A stretch of DNA of 64,000 nt, taken from positions 62,001 through 126,000 of the forward strand of contig CALFWO010000017.1 of the NCBI GenBank assembly GCA_937928045.1. The letters are read 5' to 3'. How positions within the stretch are numbered: position 1 is the stretch's first letter; each line of letters begins with the position of its first letter. This document shows, piece by piece, positions 16,038 through 26,005 of the stretch. Source of the DNA: an uncultured Saprospiraceae bacterium (GTDB taxonomy: Bacteria; Bacteroidota; Bacteroidia; Chitinophagales; Saprospiraceae). A model generated the notes under the pieces. The model was not told the origin of the DNA, did no database searches, and was given only the letters and a program-made list of their open reading frames with translations. The translations under genes were made by a program, and so were the position numbers.

Positions 16038-16253
16038 CTAGAAACTAGATGCTAGGCTGGCCATTTCTCTCATCTGTTGGTATTCCGTAAAGTTGTTATT
16101 TGAACCTGCTGATTCACCTGCAGGAGCTTCATAGGTTATTGGTGCCTCGTTGGCGTCTATGTTTAAAGAGAAATTTACTGGTGGTTGAGAAAGCGCGATG
16201 GATAAGAATGACACAAGGGCCATAATGATAGTGCATAGGAAAAATAACTCCAT
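16038..16253 (-). CDS. Small secreted protein, unknown function
   Basis: A 71-residue frame beginning MELFFLCTIIMALVSFLSIA, a strong hydrophobic N-terminus ending in LSQPP. The tail is polar and Asn-, Ala- and Glu-rich. No family recognised. It resembles the 60-residue frame at 10104-10286 in build (hydrophobic start, QP, polar tail) but not clearly in sequence. Coding status uncertain. Confidence 0.42.
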   Translation of the reverse strand: MELFFLCTIIMALVSFLSIALSQPPVNFSLNIDANEAPITYEAPAGESAGSNNNFTEYQQMREMASLASSF

Positions 16254-16622
16254 GGTATTACTGTAGGTTTTCGTTTAAAAATATTTGGTTTCTTAAGGAG
16301 TGTGTTGTAGATCCTAGCTGGGGAATTTCCCTTAGCGTTTGTTTCTGGGCTCAATAAAAGGCCATTTTCTGGATGCAGCAAATTTCTCTCAAAATTGCTG
16401 TGACAAGGCTGAAACCCTTGTATTTACTGGGTTTTTTGATGTTTTATGTTGCACTAATTTTGAAGTTATTTTCAAAATGTGCTGATTTTTGAGAAAACGG
16501 ATTCTTAGAAAAAGGAAACGGTATATTATTAAAATTTTATATGTGTTCTCAATTTGGTGCTTGACAGCAAAAAGCGAAAAGTGTGACAAAAAGTATTATT
16601 AAAAAGTTTAATGTGATTGCGA
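16254..16622. other. Intergenic region with one weak hairpin
   Basis: No gene recognised. An imperfect hairpin (CAGCAA ... TTGCTG) lies at 16376-16400. The rest is AT-rich and carries no clear frame. Confidence 0.35.
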
Positions 16623-16654
16623 TTTAAGCTATGAATTCAGAGAATATAATTTTG
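16623..16654 (+). promoter_or_regulatory. Candidate promoter for the CotH-like gene
   Basis: TAATTTTG at 16647-16654 is an exact TAnnTTTG. TTTA at 16623-16626, 20 nt upstream, is a near match to the -33 element. The CotH-like start codon is 120 nt downstream, implying a long leader. Confidence 0.35.
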
Positions 16655-16773
16655 GGTAGGTCTTTTTGCGTTTGGTTTGTCTTTAACGTAGCGACCAGTA
16701 TGGATTCCGAAGGAATCAATAAAAAAAGGCGTCTAATGAATATCTTTACAAAAATCAAAACTCAAGCAGTATA

Positions 16774-19038
16774 ATGAAACAAGTTTTTTCTTTATCCCTC
16801 GTCCTTTTCGCTTTGCAAATACAAGCGCAGAATTTCTATGATTTAAATTCCATCCAAACAATTGAAATCACTTTTGCTCAGTCAAATTGGGATCAAATAT
16901 TGGATGCTCAAGCAAATGGCAATGAGGACTATACTATGGCTGAGTCAGTAACGATCAATGGGACTGTAATGGATAGCGTTGGTGTAAAGTTCAAGGGCAA
17001 CAGTACTTACAATGCGAATCAGGCCAAGAATCCTTTCCATATAGAATTGGATACTTATAAAGATCACGAATATGATGGTTACACAGATATTAAGTTGAGT
17101 AATGTAGCGAAAGATCCTTCTTTTTTGAGGGAGGTTTTGTCTTATCAAATATTGCGTAAATACATGCATGCGCCATTGTCTAACTATGCAAATGTTTATG
17201 TTAATGGAACATTGATTGGATTGTATAGCAATAGTGAGTCTATCACTCGGAAATTTGTGGATAGTCGGTTTGGTTCGAAGAACAACACCTTTGTTAAATG
17301 CAATCCTCCGGCGGGAGCTGGCCCAGGGTCTAATGATTACCCAAGTTTGGAATATTTAGGAAATGATAGCACTGCCTATTATGATGCTTATGAGTTGAAA
17401 TCTGATGAAGGTTGGGATGAACTTATTGAATTGTGCAATGGTCTGGAAAATGATATTGCTAATATTGAAGAAATTCTTGATGTAGATCGCTCGCTTTGGA
17501 TGTTGGCTTGGAATAATGTTTTGGTAAATTTAGATAGCTACATTGGAGGCTTTAAGCAAAATTACTATTTGTATCGCGATGACAATGGTCGGTTCAATCC
17601 AATCGTTTGGGATTTAAATGAATCCTTCGGTAGATTCAGTATGACGGGGGCCGGCAATCTTCAAAATACTACAGCGAAGCAGCAAATGTCTCATTTATTG
17701 CATGAGAATGATGATGGTTTTCCTTTGATTCAAAAGTTGTTGAGTGTTCCAATGTATAAGCGGATGTACCTGGCGCATTACAAAACCATCTTATTGGAGA
17801 ACTTTGACAACGACTCTTATCATGACACTGGATTGATTTTTCAAGAATTGATTGATGCATCAGTGCAAGCCGATAATAATAAATTTTTCACCTACAATAA
17901 CTTTCGAGACAATTTAGAATCCGATGTAAATGCTGGAGGAGGCCCTGGTGGAGGAAATACACCGGGAATAACAAATCTGATGGACGGTCGAAACGACTAT
18001 TTGTTGGGGCTGTCGGATTTTATACAAACAGAGCCGAGTATCAATGCGATTGAATTTTCACCAGCGCCTGTTTTGAATGAAACTTTTACGGTGACCGTTG
18101 CAGTTGAAGATGGGAGTCGAGTTTATTTTAGTTATCGTTCTGATACAGAAGACCCATTTGTTAAATATGAAATGTTTGATGATGGAGCCAACAACGATGG
18201 TGGGGCGAATGATGGTGTATTTGGGTTTAGTTTGACAGTACAATCGACCATAACAGAATATTACATTTATGCAGAGAATGACAATGCTGGAAAGTTTTCT
18301 CCAGTTCGAGCAGAGCATGAGTTTCACATTTTGAATGCCACAACAGGAATAGTAACCATGGGTGACTTGGTGATCAATGAATTCATGGCTTCCAATGATG
18401 CATTTATTGCAGATCAAGATGGAGAGTTTGAAGATTGGATCGAGTTGTATAATAATGGTACCGAGACCATCGACCTTGAAGGCTATGCATTAAATGATGA
18501 AAACGATCAGACCAATGCTTGGACATTTCCAGCTGGTACATCCATTGGACCAGACGAATATATAATCGTATGGGCTGACAATGATGAAGATCAAGATGGC
18601 CTTCATGCGAGTTTCAAACTTTCGGGTGACGGAGAAATAATATTGCTTTGGGATGCTGCTGGAACACTCATTGATGAAATCAGTTATGGTGAACAGGAAT
18701 CGGATATTTCTTTTGGCCGTTTCCCGAATGGAACGGGAAGTTTTCAAACCATGTCGCCAACTTTTAATGAAGAGAATATTGGTGCTGTAGGAACTTCAGG
18801 ACCGTTAGAATCATCTATCAATTTGTCCGTATTTCCGAATCCTACACAATCTTCTTTTGCAGTCGTCATTGATAATCTTTCTGGAAAGGAACAGCAAGTT
18901 CAAGTATTTAACTTGCAGGGAGTATTGATGTATGATGGTGTTTTCTTGGAGAAAACATTGATTGACATTAAAGCTTGGGCTTCCGGGATGTATGTAGTTT
19001 CTGTTGCTGGGGAAAATATGCGCTTGGTTAAGTTGTAG
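16774..19038 (+). CDS. Secreted CotH-family protein with lamin-tail domain and T9SS sorting signal
   Basis: A 754-residue protein. Residues 1-19 are a signal peptide (MKQVFSLSLVLFALQIQAQ). Residues about 25-390 form a CotH-type kinase-like domain: VGVKFKGNSTY near the start, then SNVAKDPSFLREVLSYQILR and the metal-binding PIVWDLNESFGRF. Residues about 530-640 are a lamin-tail (LTD) domain (VINEFMASNDAF, WIELYNNGTETIDLEGYALN). The last ~80 residues form a type A T9SS C-terminal domain (LSVFPNPTQSSFAVVI, then VFNLQGVLMYDG, ending VSVAGENMRLVKL). It should be exported by Sec, then by the type IX system to the surface or medium. Relatives may phosphorylate proteins; activity here is unproven. Confidence 0.88.
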   Translation: MKQVFSLSLVLFALQIQAQNFYDLNSIQTIEITFAQSNWDQILDAQANGNEDYTMAESVTINGTVMDSVGVKFKGNSTYNANQAKNPFHIELDTYKDHEYDGYTDIKLSNVAKDPSFLREVLSYQILRKYMHAPLSNYANVYVNGTLIGLYSNSESITRKFVDSRFGSKNNTFVKCNPPAGAGPGSNDYPSLEYLGNDSTAYYDAYELKSDEGWDELIELCNGLENDIANIEEILDVDRSLWMLAWNNVLVNLDSYIGGFKQNYYLYRDDNGRFNPIVWDLNESFGRFSMTGAGNLQNTTAKQQMSHLLHENDDGFPLIQKLLSVPMYKRMYLAHYKTILLENFDNDSYHDTGLIFQELIDASVQADNNKFFTYNNFRDNLESDVNAGGGPGGGNTPGITNLMDGRNDYLLGLSDFIQTEPSINAIEFSPAPVLNETFTVTVAVEDGSRVYFSYRSDTEDPFVKYEMFDDGANNDGGANDGVFGFSLTVQSTITEYYIYAENDNAGKFSPVRAEHEFHILNATTGIVTMGDLVINEFMASNDAFIADQDGEFEDWIELYNNGTETIDLEGYALNDENDQTNAWTFPAGTSIGPDEYIIVWADNDEDQDGLHASFKLSGDGEIILLWDAAGTLIDEISYGEQESDISFGRFPNGTGSFQTMSPTFNEENIGAVGTSGPLESSINLSVFPNPTQSSFAVVIDNLSGKEQQVQVFNLQGVLMYDGVFLEKTLIDIKAWASGMYVVSVAGENMRLVKL

Positions 19039-19209
19039 TGGAAATAAAATCACCCAATAGGGTCCAAAAACACTAAGCATAAATTTGTTCGTTTATTTGG
19101 GAAATTAGCGTCATGATTGTCAAATAATTCTAAGACAAAAGATTTTAGAATCTTGTACTTTGGTGAAAAGAATAAAAGGGAAATTGGCATAGAGTGGCTT
19201 ATAAATCAT

Positions 19210-19217
19210 TACTTTTG
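19210..19217 (+). promoter_or_regulatory. -7 element of the tRNA-Leu promoter
   Basis: TACTTTTG matches TAnnTTTG and lies 13 nt before the first tRNA base, the right place for a transcription start at or near the tRNA. A clear -33 is not seen at 19 nt; ATTG occurs further upstream. Confidence 0.5.
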
Positions 19218-19230
19218 CGTTTCGATGGAA

Positions 19231-19313
19231 GCCCGGGTGCTGAAATTGGTAGACAGGCATGTTTGAGGGACATGTGTACAACGTACGTGGGGGTTCGAGT
19301 CCCCCTCCGGGCA
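19231..19313 (+). tRNA. tRNA-Leu (anticodon GAG)
   Basis: An 83-nt class II tRNA. The acceptor stem GCCCGGG pairs with TCCGGGC, with discriminator A and no encoded CCA. The anticodon stem CATGT/ACATG encloses TTGAGGG, giving anticodon GAG. The T arm is GGGGG-TTCGAGT-CCCCC. A variable arm (TGTACAACGTACG) is present, as expected for Leu. Its 3' end serves as attachment site for the 30-kb element that follows; an 18-bp copy is repeated at 49619-49636. Confidence 0.95.
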
Positions 19314-19315
19314 CA
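19298..19315 (+). repeat. attL: left 18-bp direct repeat
   Basis: AGTCCCCCTCCGGGCACA, the 3' end of tRNA-Leu plus two bases. Exact copy at 49619-49636. The bases flanking the two copies differ (CG before and C after here; CC before and A after there). Confidence 0.92.
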
Positions 19316-19814
19316 CTTATTTTTCGTATCTTATTGGAAGTGAGTGTAATATACGAAGAGTTTGGGGTGGTCCCGTAATAATCCCGTAAAAAATATTTCG
19401 AAAATTAGTATTCGAAAATTTCTTCTCATTTCCTTTGTCTAACCCGTTGTTTAAGAGAATCAAGCAAAGCATCAACTGCTTACATATCCAATTAACATGC
19501 AATTTTCTAAAGCCTTGAGTTAGAACGAACTTATTACCTTGCAATATCAAATTTTTTGAGTAGCAGTAAAGTAAGAGACCAAAAAATCTAGTATCCAATT
19601 ATTAAATGGAAGCGTAACTTTCTTTAGCCGTGTTAACTATCAATTACAAATAATAATAAGACTTTTACGTAATACTACGAATTCAAGATTGATATTAATT
19701 TGAAATTCAAATTGGTGAATGGACTATCTCATAACATCAAGATTACTTTGGCATTAATGTTGTCTTAACAAATTACCCTCATTAATATTATTTCTTTACG
19801 CTTAGATTAAGTCT
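19316..19814. other. Intergenic region at the left end of the element
   Basis: About 500 bp of AT-rich sequence between attL and the 1600-residue toxin gene. No convincing gene was found. The sequence CCCGTAATAATCCCGTAAAA near 19374 resembles CCCGTAAATATCCCGTAAAA just inside the right end (49489-49508), a possible recombinase arm site. Confidence 0.5.
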
Positions 19815-22800
19815 ATGATTACGATCAAAAGAGCAATGGCCACATTGCTACTATTAGGTATTTGTTTGTCCTATTTAACGGCTCAATTAGATTTAGGACT
19901 TCCACCAGTTATTATTAATGAAATAGGGTACAATTCACAGAATGACAAAACCTATATCGAACTCCTTGTTTTAGGAAATGGAATTCCAACTCAATCTCAA
20001 GAGAATTTGACTCAATGGTCAAACACCAATGGAATTGAACCAGAAGAAATTTTAGATTTAGAAGGTTGGACAATTGACAATTATACCGATGGAAATGAGG
20101 AGGATAATTATTTGATTCAATTTGGATCAAGGTTTTCCCAGATAAAAGCGGGTTCAATAATTATCATTTATGATCATGAAAATCCGTTTGACGAACTAAC
20201 AGATTTGAAAAAAGCTATTGATAACAATACATTAGAGAATGTATACTTGATTCCATTGAAAAGTAGAGCAATAGAGATTGTAGACGTTAAAGATGCCCAA
20301 ATTGTTTCTGGTAGGAGCGACTTAAATTGGGGGAATACATTGGGCTTAACTAGGGCGAATAATGGATTGTTCTTGGGAAATTCAAGAGGCCAAATAGTAA
20401 ACGGAATTGCTTGGGCAAATAATCGCAATCCATATGGACAGCTTTCAGGAGTAACAAATTTAGGAAATGCTTTACCACCAAGTGGGCTTAATATTTCAGC
20501 AGGAACTTTGTGTCCAAGTGACATTCATGTTCAAGTCGCTTTGGTTGGTACACCAGGAACAACAAATAATCAGGGTAATGCAAATTCAAATGGTAGTAAT
20601 ACAAGTTTTTCTATCGCTTGCAGTTCCAACAATTCTTCAAGCGCTGTTCCTGAAGGTCGTATTGACTTTATAGAAGGAGTTAGTCCCTATTCTGTTCAAG
20701 TAAAGAATTCTTCAGGTGTCGTAATATTTGACGAGACTATATCAACGAATTTTGTCATTGTTTCAGGAGAATACGGGGAAAGTTATACTGCCAGAGTAAC
20801 AGATGGTCGAGGGTGTAAGGAAAATTGTAGTTATAATCTTCCCAATGATTCAGAACAATCTTCTATTTGTGAAGGTAAAGGAACGTTAATTGGAGAACCT
20901 TCAGAAGAAGAATGTTTCAAATGGGTTCCGACTTTGGGGTTAGAAGATCCAAATTCCACCGAGACTTTGGCTAGTCCAGAAGAAAGTACAACATATACAC
21001 TAATTATTTCTGATGGTTGTGGTCTAGTAACTTCCAGACATGAGTATCAAGTGAATGTTGAACCACTTCAAAATGTCGAAATATTATCCCAACCTAGTCC
21101 AGCCGTAGTCTCTGTTAATAATGTAGTCTTATCAGTTTCAGGAAGCTGGGAATCTTTTGAATGGTCGCCAAGTGGAAGCACTCCAAACAATCATGAAACT
21201 TTTACTATAACTCAAAACGATTTTAACAATGGACTTCAAGGAAATTCAAGAGACTATTATGTGGTTGTTACAGATATTAATGGCTGTACCAACCAAGCTT
21301 CAATTTCTGTCGGTTTAGATTCTGACGGCGACGGTGTTTCTAATGATGAGGATTGCGATCCGAATAATCCTGCACTATATATTGATTCAGATGGTGATGG
21401 ATTTTGTGATGAGAATGATTGCGATCCATTTGATGCGCAGATTGGCGGAATTGGGGGTAGCTGTAATGATTATAATGTAAGTACTTTCAATGATGTAATT
21501 ATAAATTCGGATTGTGATTGTGAGGGAACTCCAGAAGATACGGATCCGTGTGAAGGAGACGATCAGGATGGTGATGGAATATGTGATTCAGACGATGACT
21601 ATCCATACAATGCCTGTTTGCCTGTTAATACTGATTCTGATGGCGATGGGATTTGTGATGGAATGGATTGCGAACCAAATAACTTTGATGTTAGTTATTT
21701 TATTGGACAATCATGCGATGATAATAATGCCAGTACAATTGAAGACCAAATAACTGAAGATTGTATTTGTCAAGGGTTTCCTGACCCCAATAATCTATGT
21801 AATGGCCAAGATCAAGATGGTGATGGAATTTGTGATGATATAGATCCTGAAGTTAATGATCCTTGTAATGGATTAAAGGTTAAAATTGAAGGAGAGTTAA
21901 CTCTTTGTGGGAGTAAGAAAGTTACGACTTTGAATGCAGAAATTGAAGGAGGAATTCCGCCATTTCAAATAAATTGGAGTCATGATGTTGACGAGGGAAA
22001 TAACGAATCAGTTGTTGTAAGTTATTCTGAAGGTACTATCTCCGTAACCATAACTGACATGCTTAATTGTCAGGTTTCAGCAGAAGTGGAATTAGAATAC
22101 TATCGATATTGCGATGATGTGCCATGCCAAGTCAATTTGCCAGAATTTAATGCAGCAAATTTATTTCCTGAAAATCATTTTTCTCAAGTAGCCTCCCGAT
22201 CAATAAATGATTTTAATTGTGATCTTATAGGTGATTGTTCTTTGAGCAGCAACAACACATGTGCTTATGAATATGTGCCACTAGAGTATAATCCAGCTAA
22301 TACTTGTATTTCTTCATTAAGTCCATTAGAAGATTTGGTAAATGGTATAGATTTTATCATTAGTCAGTTAGAAGATCCAAACTATCCAGGTTATACAGGT
22401 TCCTTAAATAGGACAGGTGTTGTTGTTATTACAAGTTCTGAATTTTTGTGTGAATGTGAGATCACAGCAGATGAGATAATTGAACAATTTTTTACTGATG
22501 TTGATCCGTCGGAAGTAGGAATATGGATTAATTTCCCATCCCCTAATCAAGGAATACCTTTTGAAGCACATGCAATTGGTTTTGATCCAGTAGAATTTAA
22601 TGTACAAAGACTTTTTGATCCTCAAAATTTTCAAGAGGATGTTAGACCACGAGCGGGAAGAATACATCCGTCTCAAGCTCGTTTGATTCAACCAGGTTTG
22701 GGAGGTAAAGATTATCGTGGAACCAAAATTGAAGGGGTGTCAGATTATACTGCTCTAGACCCAGAAGTAATTGATATCATCAAACAAAATGTGGAGAAAG

Positions 22801-24617
22801 CAAATAGCAGATATGGTCTAGGGATCGAATTTGTTTTAAGTACAGAGTGTATGCCTATCCATGATAAAAATGAGAATGTAATTGGTTCGTCACTTGAACT
22901 TGCTAATACAGCTTACGAAAATAATACCTCCACAGATCTAGTAATATGGATTCATAGCGGGAATGGTGGAATCGTGACTTTTGATGCTAAGTTTAATCGA
23001 GAAGTGATATTTACACATAATGGAGAATCTGTTGATCTAGTCGAGAATTTGAAAGACAATATTTTTCACAACGCATATGCTGATCTTGCTTCTATAGAAG
23101 ACAGTAATGTTCAACCGTCATTAAGCGAAGATGACGAAGTGGAGATAGGAAGTAATGGAGATGAAAGTGTATGGTATTTCGGACTTAGGAAGGGTGATGA
23201 ATACAAATCAGAGAATAATTTTTTCGGAATTGCTAAAGCAACAGCTGGAGTTGGTATTGAAACAGTTACAACTGGGGAGGTTAATGAAAGAGTTTGGAAA
23301 ACAGATCCAGATGCTAAATGTTTGTTTGATGCTCCTGGGATTCTTGTTGGGCCCTTAAATGCAATTGCAGAAGAGAATCCTATAACTGGAGTTATTCAAA
23401 CGCTTGATTTTGGTAAAACCCTATGCCAAGAACCTGAAGTTAGAAAGGCAATGGTCGAAATAGTAATACATCCCGTTAAGTTTGGTAAAACTATGTTGAA
23501 AGAAACTTGGGATGATGTAGTTACAGGTAATAACGGAAGAGAAGTTCAACAATACGAGATTGCAAATAGAATAACTGGTACTGGATTAAAAATAATGATG
23601 GGTGGTGGTTTCTTGGCCTATATCAAAGGCCTAAAGAAAGAAACCCTTAAAACAGTAGAATCGCTAAAAAAGAAATTTGATAGTTTTCCGAAAGATTTAA
23701 AAGATCAATGGTTCAAAAGATCCGATCAACTTTTTGAAGGTAAAAAAATTATTGCTGAAAAGTACTTTGAATTTCTCGAGAAAATTGGAGAACAAAACTG
23801 GAAAAATATTGTTGCAAGACCGGATTTATTAGACATTTGGAATAAGTTTCGCTTAGATGGTGTAGAAGCCCTAAATAAATTTCAAGATACTTTTAAAAGA
23901 CTTCCAACGAACAAAGGAGAATTTCTTGATGAATTCCAGAAAGTTTTCACTAAATTGAACAATGGCATAATTGAGGTAGACCAAGATATTACTAAGTTTG
24001 TCGATGATTTTAAAGACTTGCTGAAAGAAAAAAGATATGTAGACTTATTTAAAGATTACCCTTCTGTTTTAAAGGCTTGGAAGCTTGCTTTCGAAAGTGA
24101 ATTTCCGGATGGATGGAGAGTTGATGAAGATTTTTTAAAAAAATTAAGAAATGTTTGGGATTACACTTTTGTTAATGGGACCAATGCGAAGATACCCAAT
24201 GTTCTTTTAGAACCTAAGCAATTAACAAGAGTTACCAATGAAACTAGAGATCAGCTAAGAGCAATTTTCAATGCTACTGTTAAAAAGGACTTTTTAAAAG
24301 GTTTAGGAAATAATCCAAATATATCTAACATGTTAAAAAAAGCTGGATTCCCAGATGTTGAAATCCCTGATTTAATCGAAAGGTTAAAAAGTGGATCTGG
24401 AATTCCAGGTCATCAAGTTCATCATAAAATACCTTTAGGTTTAGGAGGGAGTAATGATTTGTCAAATCTTGTATTAACCAAACAAACTCCCTATCATTCT
24501 GCATTGACTTCATTTCAAAATTCAAAAATAAACCCTATTCTACCTGTAGGTAGTTCCGAAATTTTAGACTTCCCCATTGTAACTGGGAGCTTTTACTCAC
24601 CACCTTATATTGAATAA
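19815..24617 (+). CDS. Giant secreted protein with C-terminal HNH-like nuclease domain (polymorphic toxin)
   Basis: A 1600-residue protein with a signal peptide (ending LLLGICLSYLTAQ). Residues about 30-200 resemble a lamin-tail/LTD domain (VIINEIGYNSQNDKTYIELL). Immunoglobulin/SprB-like stretches follow. Residues about 500-690 hold TSP3-like calcium-binding repeats (DSDGDGVSNDEDCDP, DQDGDGICDSDDD). A long charged helical region (about 1230-1500) leads to the C-terminal HHKIPLGLGGSNDLSNLVLT preceded by GHQV, with H1533, H1536 and H1537, an HNH/treble-clef nuclease pattern. No T9SS sorting domain is at the C-terminus. A SUKH-type gene starts 3 bp after the stop, as in toxin-immunity pairs. The export route is unknown. 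Confidence 0.8.
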   Translation: MITIKRAMATLLLLGICLSYLTAQLDLGLPPVIINEIGYNSQNDKTYIELLVLGNGIPTQSQENLTQWSNTNGIEPEEILDLEGWTIDNYTDGNEEDNYLIQFGSRFSQIKAGSIIIIYDHENPFDELTDLKKAIDNNTLENVYLIPLKSRAIEIVDVKDAQIVSGRSDLNWGNTLGLTRANNGLFLGNSRGQIVNGIAWANNRNPYGQLSGVTNLGNALPPSGLNISAGTLCPSDIHVQVALVGTPGTTNNQGNANSNGSNTSFSIACSSNNSSSAVPEGRIDFIEGVSPYSVQVKNSSGVVIFDETISTNFVIVSGEYGESYTARVTDGRGCKENCSYNLPNDSEQSSICEGKGTLIGEPSEEECFKWVPTLGLEDPNSTETLASPEESTTYTLIISDGCGLVTSRHEYQVNVEPLQNVEILSQPSPAVVSVNNVVLSVSGSWESFEWSPSGSTPNNHETFTITQNDFNNGLQGNSRDYYVVVTDINGCTNQASISVGLDSDGDGVSNDEDCDPNNPALYIDSDGDGFCDENDCDPFDAQIGGIGGSCNDYNVSTFNDVIINSDCDCEGTPEDTDPCEGDDQDGDGICDSDDDYPYNACLPVNTDSDGDGICDGMDCEPNNFDVSYFIGQSCDDNNASTIEDQITEDCICQGFPDPNNLCNGQDQDGDGICDDIDPEVNDPCNGLKVKIEGELTLCGSKKVTTLNAEIEGGIPPFQINWSHDVDEGNNESVVVSYSEGTISVTITDMLNCQVSAEVELEYYRYCDDVPCQVNLPEFNAANLFPENHFSQVASRSINDFNCDLIGDCSLSSNNTCAYEYVPLEYNPANTCISSLSPLEDLVNGIDFIISQLEDPNYPGYTGSLNRTGVVVITSSEFLCECEITADEIIEQFFTDVDPSEVGIWINFPSPNQGIPFEAHAIGFDPVEFNVQRLFDPQNFQEDVRPRAGRIHPSQARLIQPGLGGKDYRGTKIEGVSDYTALDPEVIDIIKQNVEKANSRYGLGIEFVLSTECMPIHDKNENVIGSSLELANTAYENNTSTDLVIWIHSGNGGIVTFDAKFNREVIFTHNGESVDLVENLKDNIFHNAYADLASIEDSNVQPSLSEDDEVEIGSNGDESVWYFGLRKGDEYKSENNFFGIAKATAGVGIETVTTGEVNERVWKTDPDAKCLFDAPGILVGPLNAIAEENPITGVIQTLDFGKTLCQEPEVRKAMVEIVIHPVKFGKTMLKETWDDVVTGNNGREVQQYEIANRITGTGLKIMMGGGFLAYIKGLKKETLKTVESLKKKFDSFPKDLKDQWFKRSDQLFEGKKIIAEKYFEFLEKIGEQNWKNIVARPDLLDIWNKFRLDGVEALNKFQDTFKRLPTNKGEFLDEFQKVFTKLNNGIIEVDQDITKFVDDFKDLLKEKRYVDLFKDYPSVLKAWKLAFESEFPDGWRVDEDFLKKLRNVWDYTFVNGTNAKIPNVLLEPKQLTRVTNETRDQLRAIFNATVKKDFLKGLGNNPNISNMLKKAGFPDVEIPDLIERLKSGSGIPGHQVHHKIPLGLGGSNDLSNLVLTKQTPYHSALTSFQNSKINPILPVGSSEILDFPIVTGSFYSPPYIE

Positions 24618-24619
24618 AT

Positions 24620-25048
24620 ATGACAAATGTAATAGACAAAATAAATGCTGGAACATATAGTGATTATTCAAAAAACTCTTCAAGTGTTCAAGAATTAAAG
24701 AATTTTAAAACTTTAATTGAGAAGGATTGTAACGTTTTATTGGATCAACATTATTTGGATTTCCTAAGTAAACTAAATGGATTTGAATTGAACGGATTAA
24801 ATTTCTATGGCACAAAAGAACAAACTGATATTTATGTTTTGAGTGCAGTAATTCAAAATCAATTCTGGAGGAACGAAGTATCTCTATTATCAAAATATTA
24901 TATACTTGCAGATGGTGATTTGGATTTTTATTGCTTCGACCATGAAAGTCAAGAATATATGATTTTCTCAAAAGATGATATTAGTAAAGTAAATGCGTAC
25001 TGTGATTTTGAAGAATTTATGAATGAGTTGCTAAATATATATATGTAA
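24620..25048 (+). CDS. SUKH/SMI1-KNR4-like (YrhA-type) immunity protein
   Basis: A 142-residue acidic cytoplasmic protein. The middle has LLDQHYLDFLSKLNGFELNG followed by LNFYG, the hallmark of SMI1/KNR4 (SUKH) proteins, and later YYILADGDLDFYCFD. SUKH proteins are common immunity proteins for nuclease toxins. It starts 3 bp past the toxin stop, indicating coupling. It should bind and block the HNH-like domain of the preceding protein inside the producing cell; this is inferred from family and position. Confidence 0.75.
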   Translation: MTNVIDKINAGTYSDYSKNSSSVQELKNFKTLIEKDCNVLLDQHYLDFLSKLNGFELNGLNFYGTKEQTDIYVLSAVIQNQFWRNEVSLLSKYYILADGDLDFYCFDHESQEYMIFSKDDISKVNAYCDFEEFMNELLNIYM

Positions 25049-25230
25049 ATTGATAATTATCCGAATAGAAATTGCTTTGAAAAAAGAATCAAAATAACAG
25101 ATATATTTAAGTCATAGGTAAATATAAATTTGTCAGAAAGGAAAGACCAGATACTAAGCAATTAAATTATTGAGGAATCCTTTTTAAAATTTTATTAATG
25201 TTTGAGATATTCTTAAAATAAAAATTGCAA

Positions 25231-25947
25231 ATGCGTTATATAATTACAGCAATCTTACTCCAATTTGCCCTCATTTCTTCTGCGCAAACAGAAGCTTCAA
25301 AATTAAGTATTGGCCTTATATCAAAAGTTGATGTCTTTCAAACAGACCTTAACAATTGGTATCGATTTCACAACCATGGAATTGCTGGTAGTTGGGCTTT
25401 TTCGGATAAATGGAAAATGAATTTCAATTCTCTCATTTCTTCAAGGAAGTATGGATTTCAACAGAGATATTGGTCACTCCCCATAGGTGTGGTGGGTGCT
25501 CCGAATTCTTATCTGAATAGAAAACCAATAACTAGAGCAAAGGAACTATTGCTAGAATTGGAAAACAATATGACTTACTTTTTAAACACAAAGAGAGTTT
25601 CGCCATTTTTTGGGCTGGGTTATGCTTTGCAAATTCCAATCTCAACTGAGGGTGAAATTGTATATGGCCAAAATGATGAAAGGAATATGAATATTCCGGA
25701 AGATGTAAAACCTGCTGTTAAATTTGGAATTCATTTGCTCACTGGAATTAAATTTAGTTTAGGAAAGAGGATGTCAGTACTCCCTGGGTTAGAATTTAAA
25801 TATTTCACGAATTCAAATGCTGACATCTATCAATATGATGCTTCTAGATATTACACAACTATCAGTGGTTATAGAAAAGTAAATAGAGATCTTGATCATA
25901 GCTTTCTATTTAGTTTGAATTTACTGTATAGATTAAAGAAAATCTGA
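25231..25947 (+). CDS. Outer-membrane beta-barrel protein, unknown role
   Basis: A 238-residue protein starting MRYIITAILLQFALISSAQT, a signal peptide ending in SAQ. The body alternates hydrophobic and polar residues as in small outer-membrane barrels (SPFFGLGYALQIPIS, KFGIHLLTGIKFSLG) and ends with HSFLFSLNLLYRLKKI. A TTG two codons upstream (25225) is less likely than the ATG at 25231. It lies between the toxin-immunity pair and a T9SS surface protein on the same strand and might help anchor or secrete one of them; no family name can be given. Confidence 0.65.
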   Translation: MRYIITAILLQFALISSAQTEASKLSIGLISKVDVFQTDLNNWYRFHNHGIAGSWAFSDKWKMNFNSLISSRKYGFQQRYWSLPIGVVGAPNSYLNRKPITRAKELLLELENNMTYFLNTKRVSPFFGLGYALQIPISTEGEIVYGQNDERNMNIPEDVKPAVKFGIHLLTGIKFSLGKRMSVLPGLEFKYFTNSNADIYQYDASRYYTTISGYRKVNRDLDHSFLFSLNLLYRLKKI

Positions 25948-26005
25948 AAATCAAATATACCCTCACTAAAACCATTATTAAACATCCCCCCGCAATTAAA
26001 TAAAT

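Noticed and set aside
18058-18417. A 119-residue minus-strand frame
   Set aside because: Antisense to the CotH-like gene with Cys/Ile/His-rich composition typical of a mirror frame.
19120-19598. Two minus-strand frames over and beside tRNA-Leu
   Set aside because: One is the reverse complement of the tRNA; the other has no recognisable domain, start signal or neighbour support.
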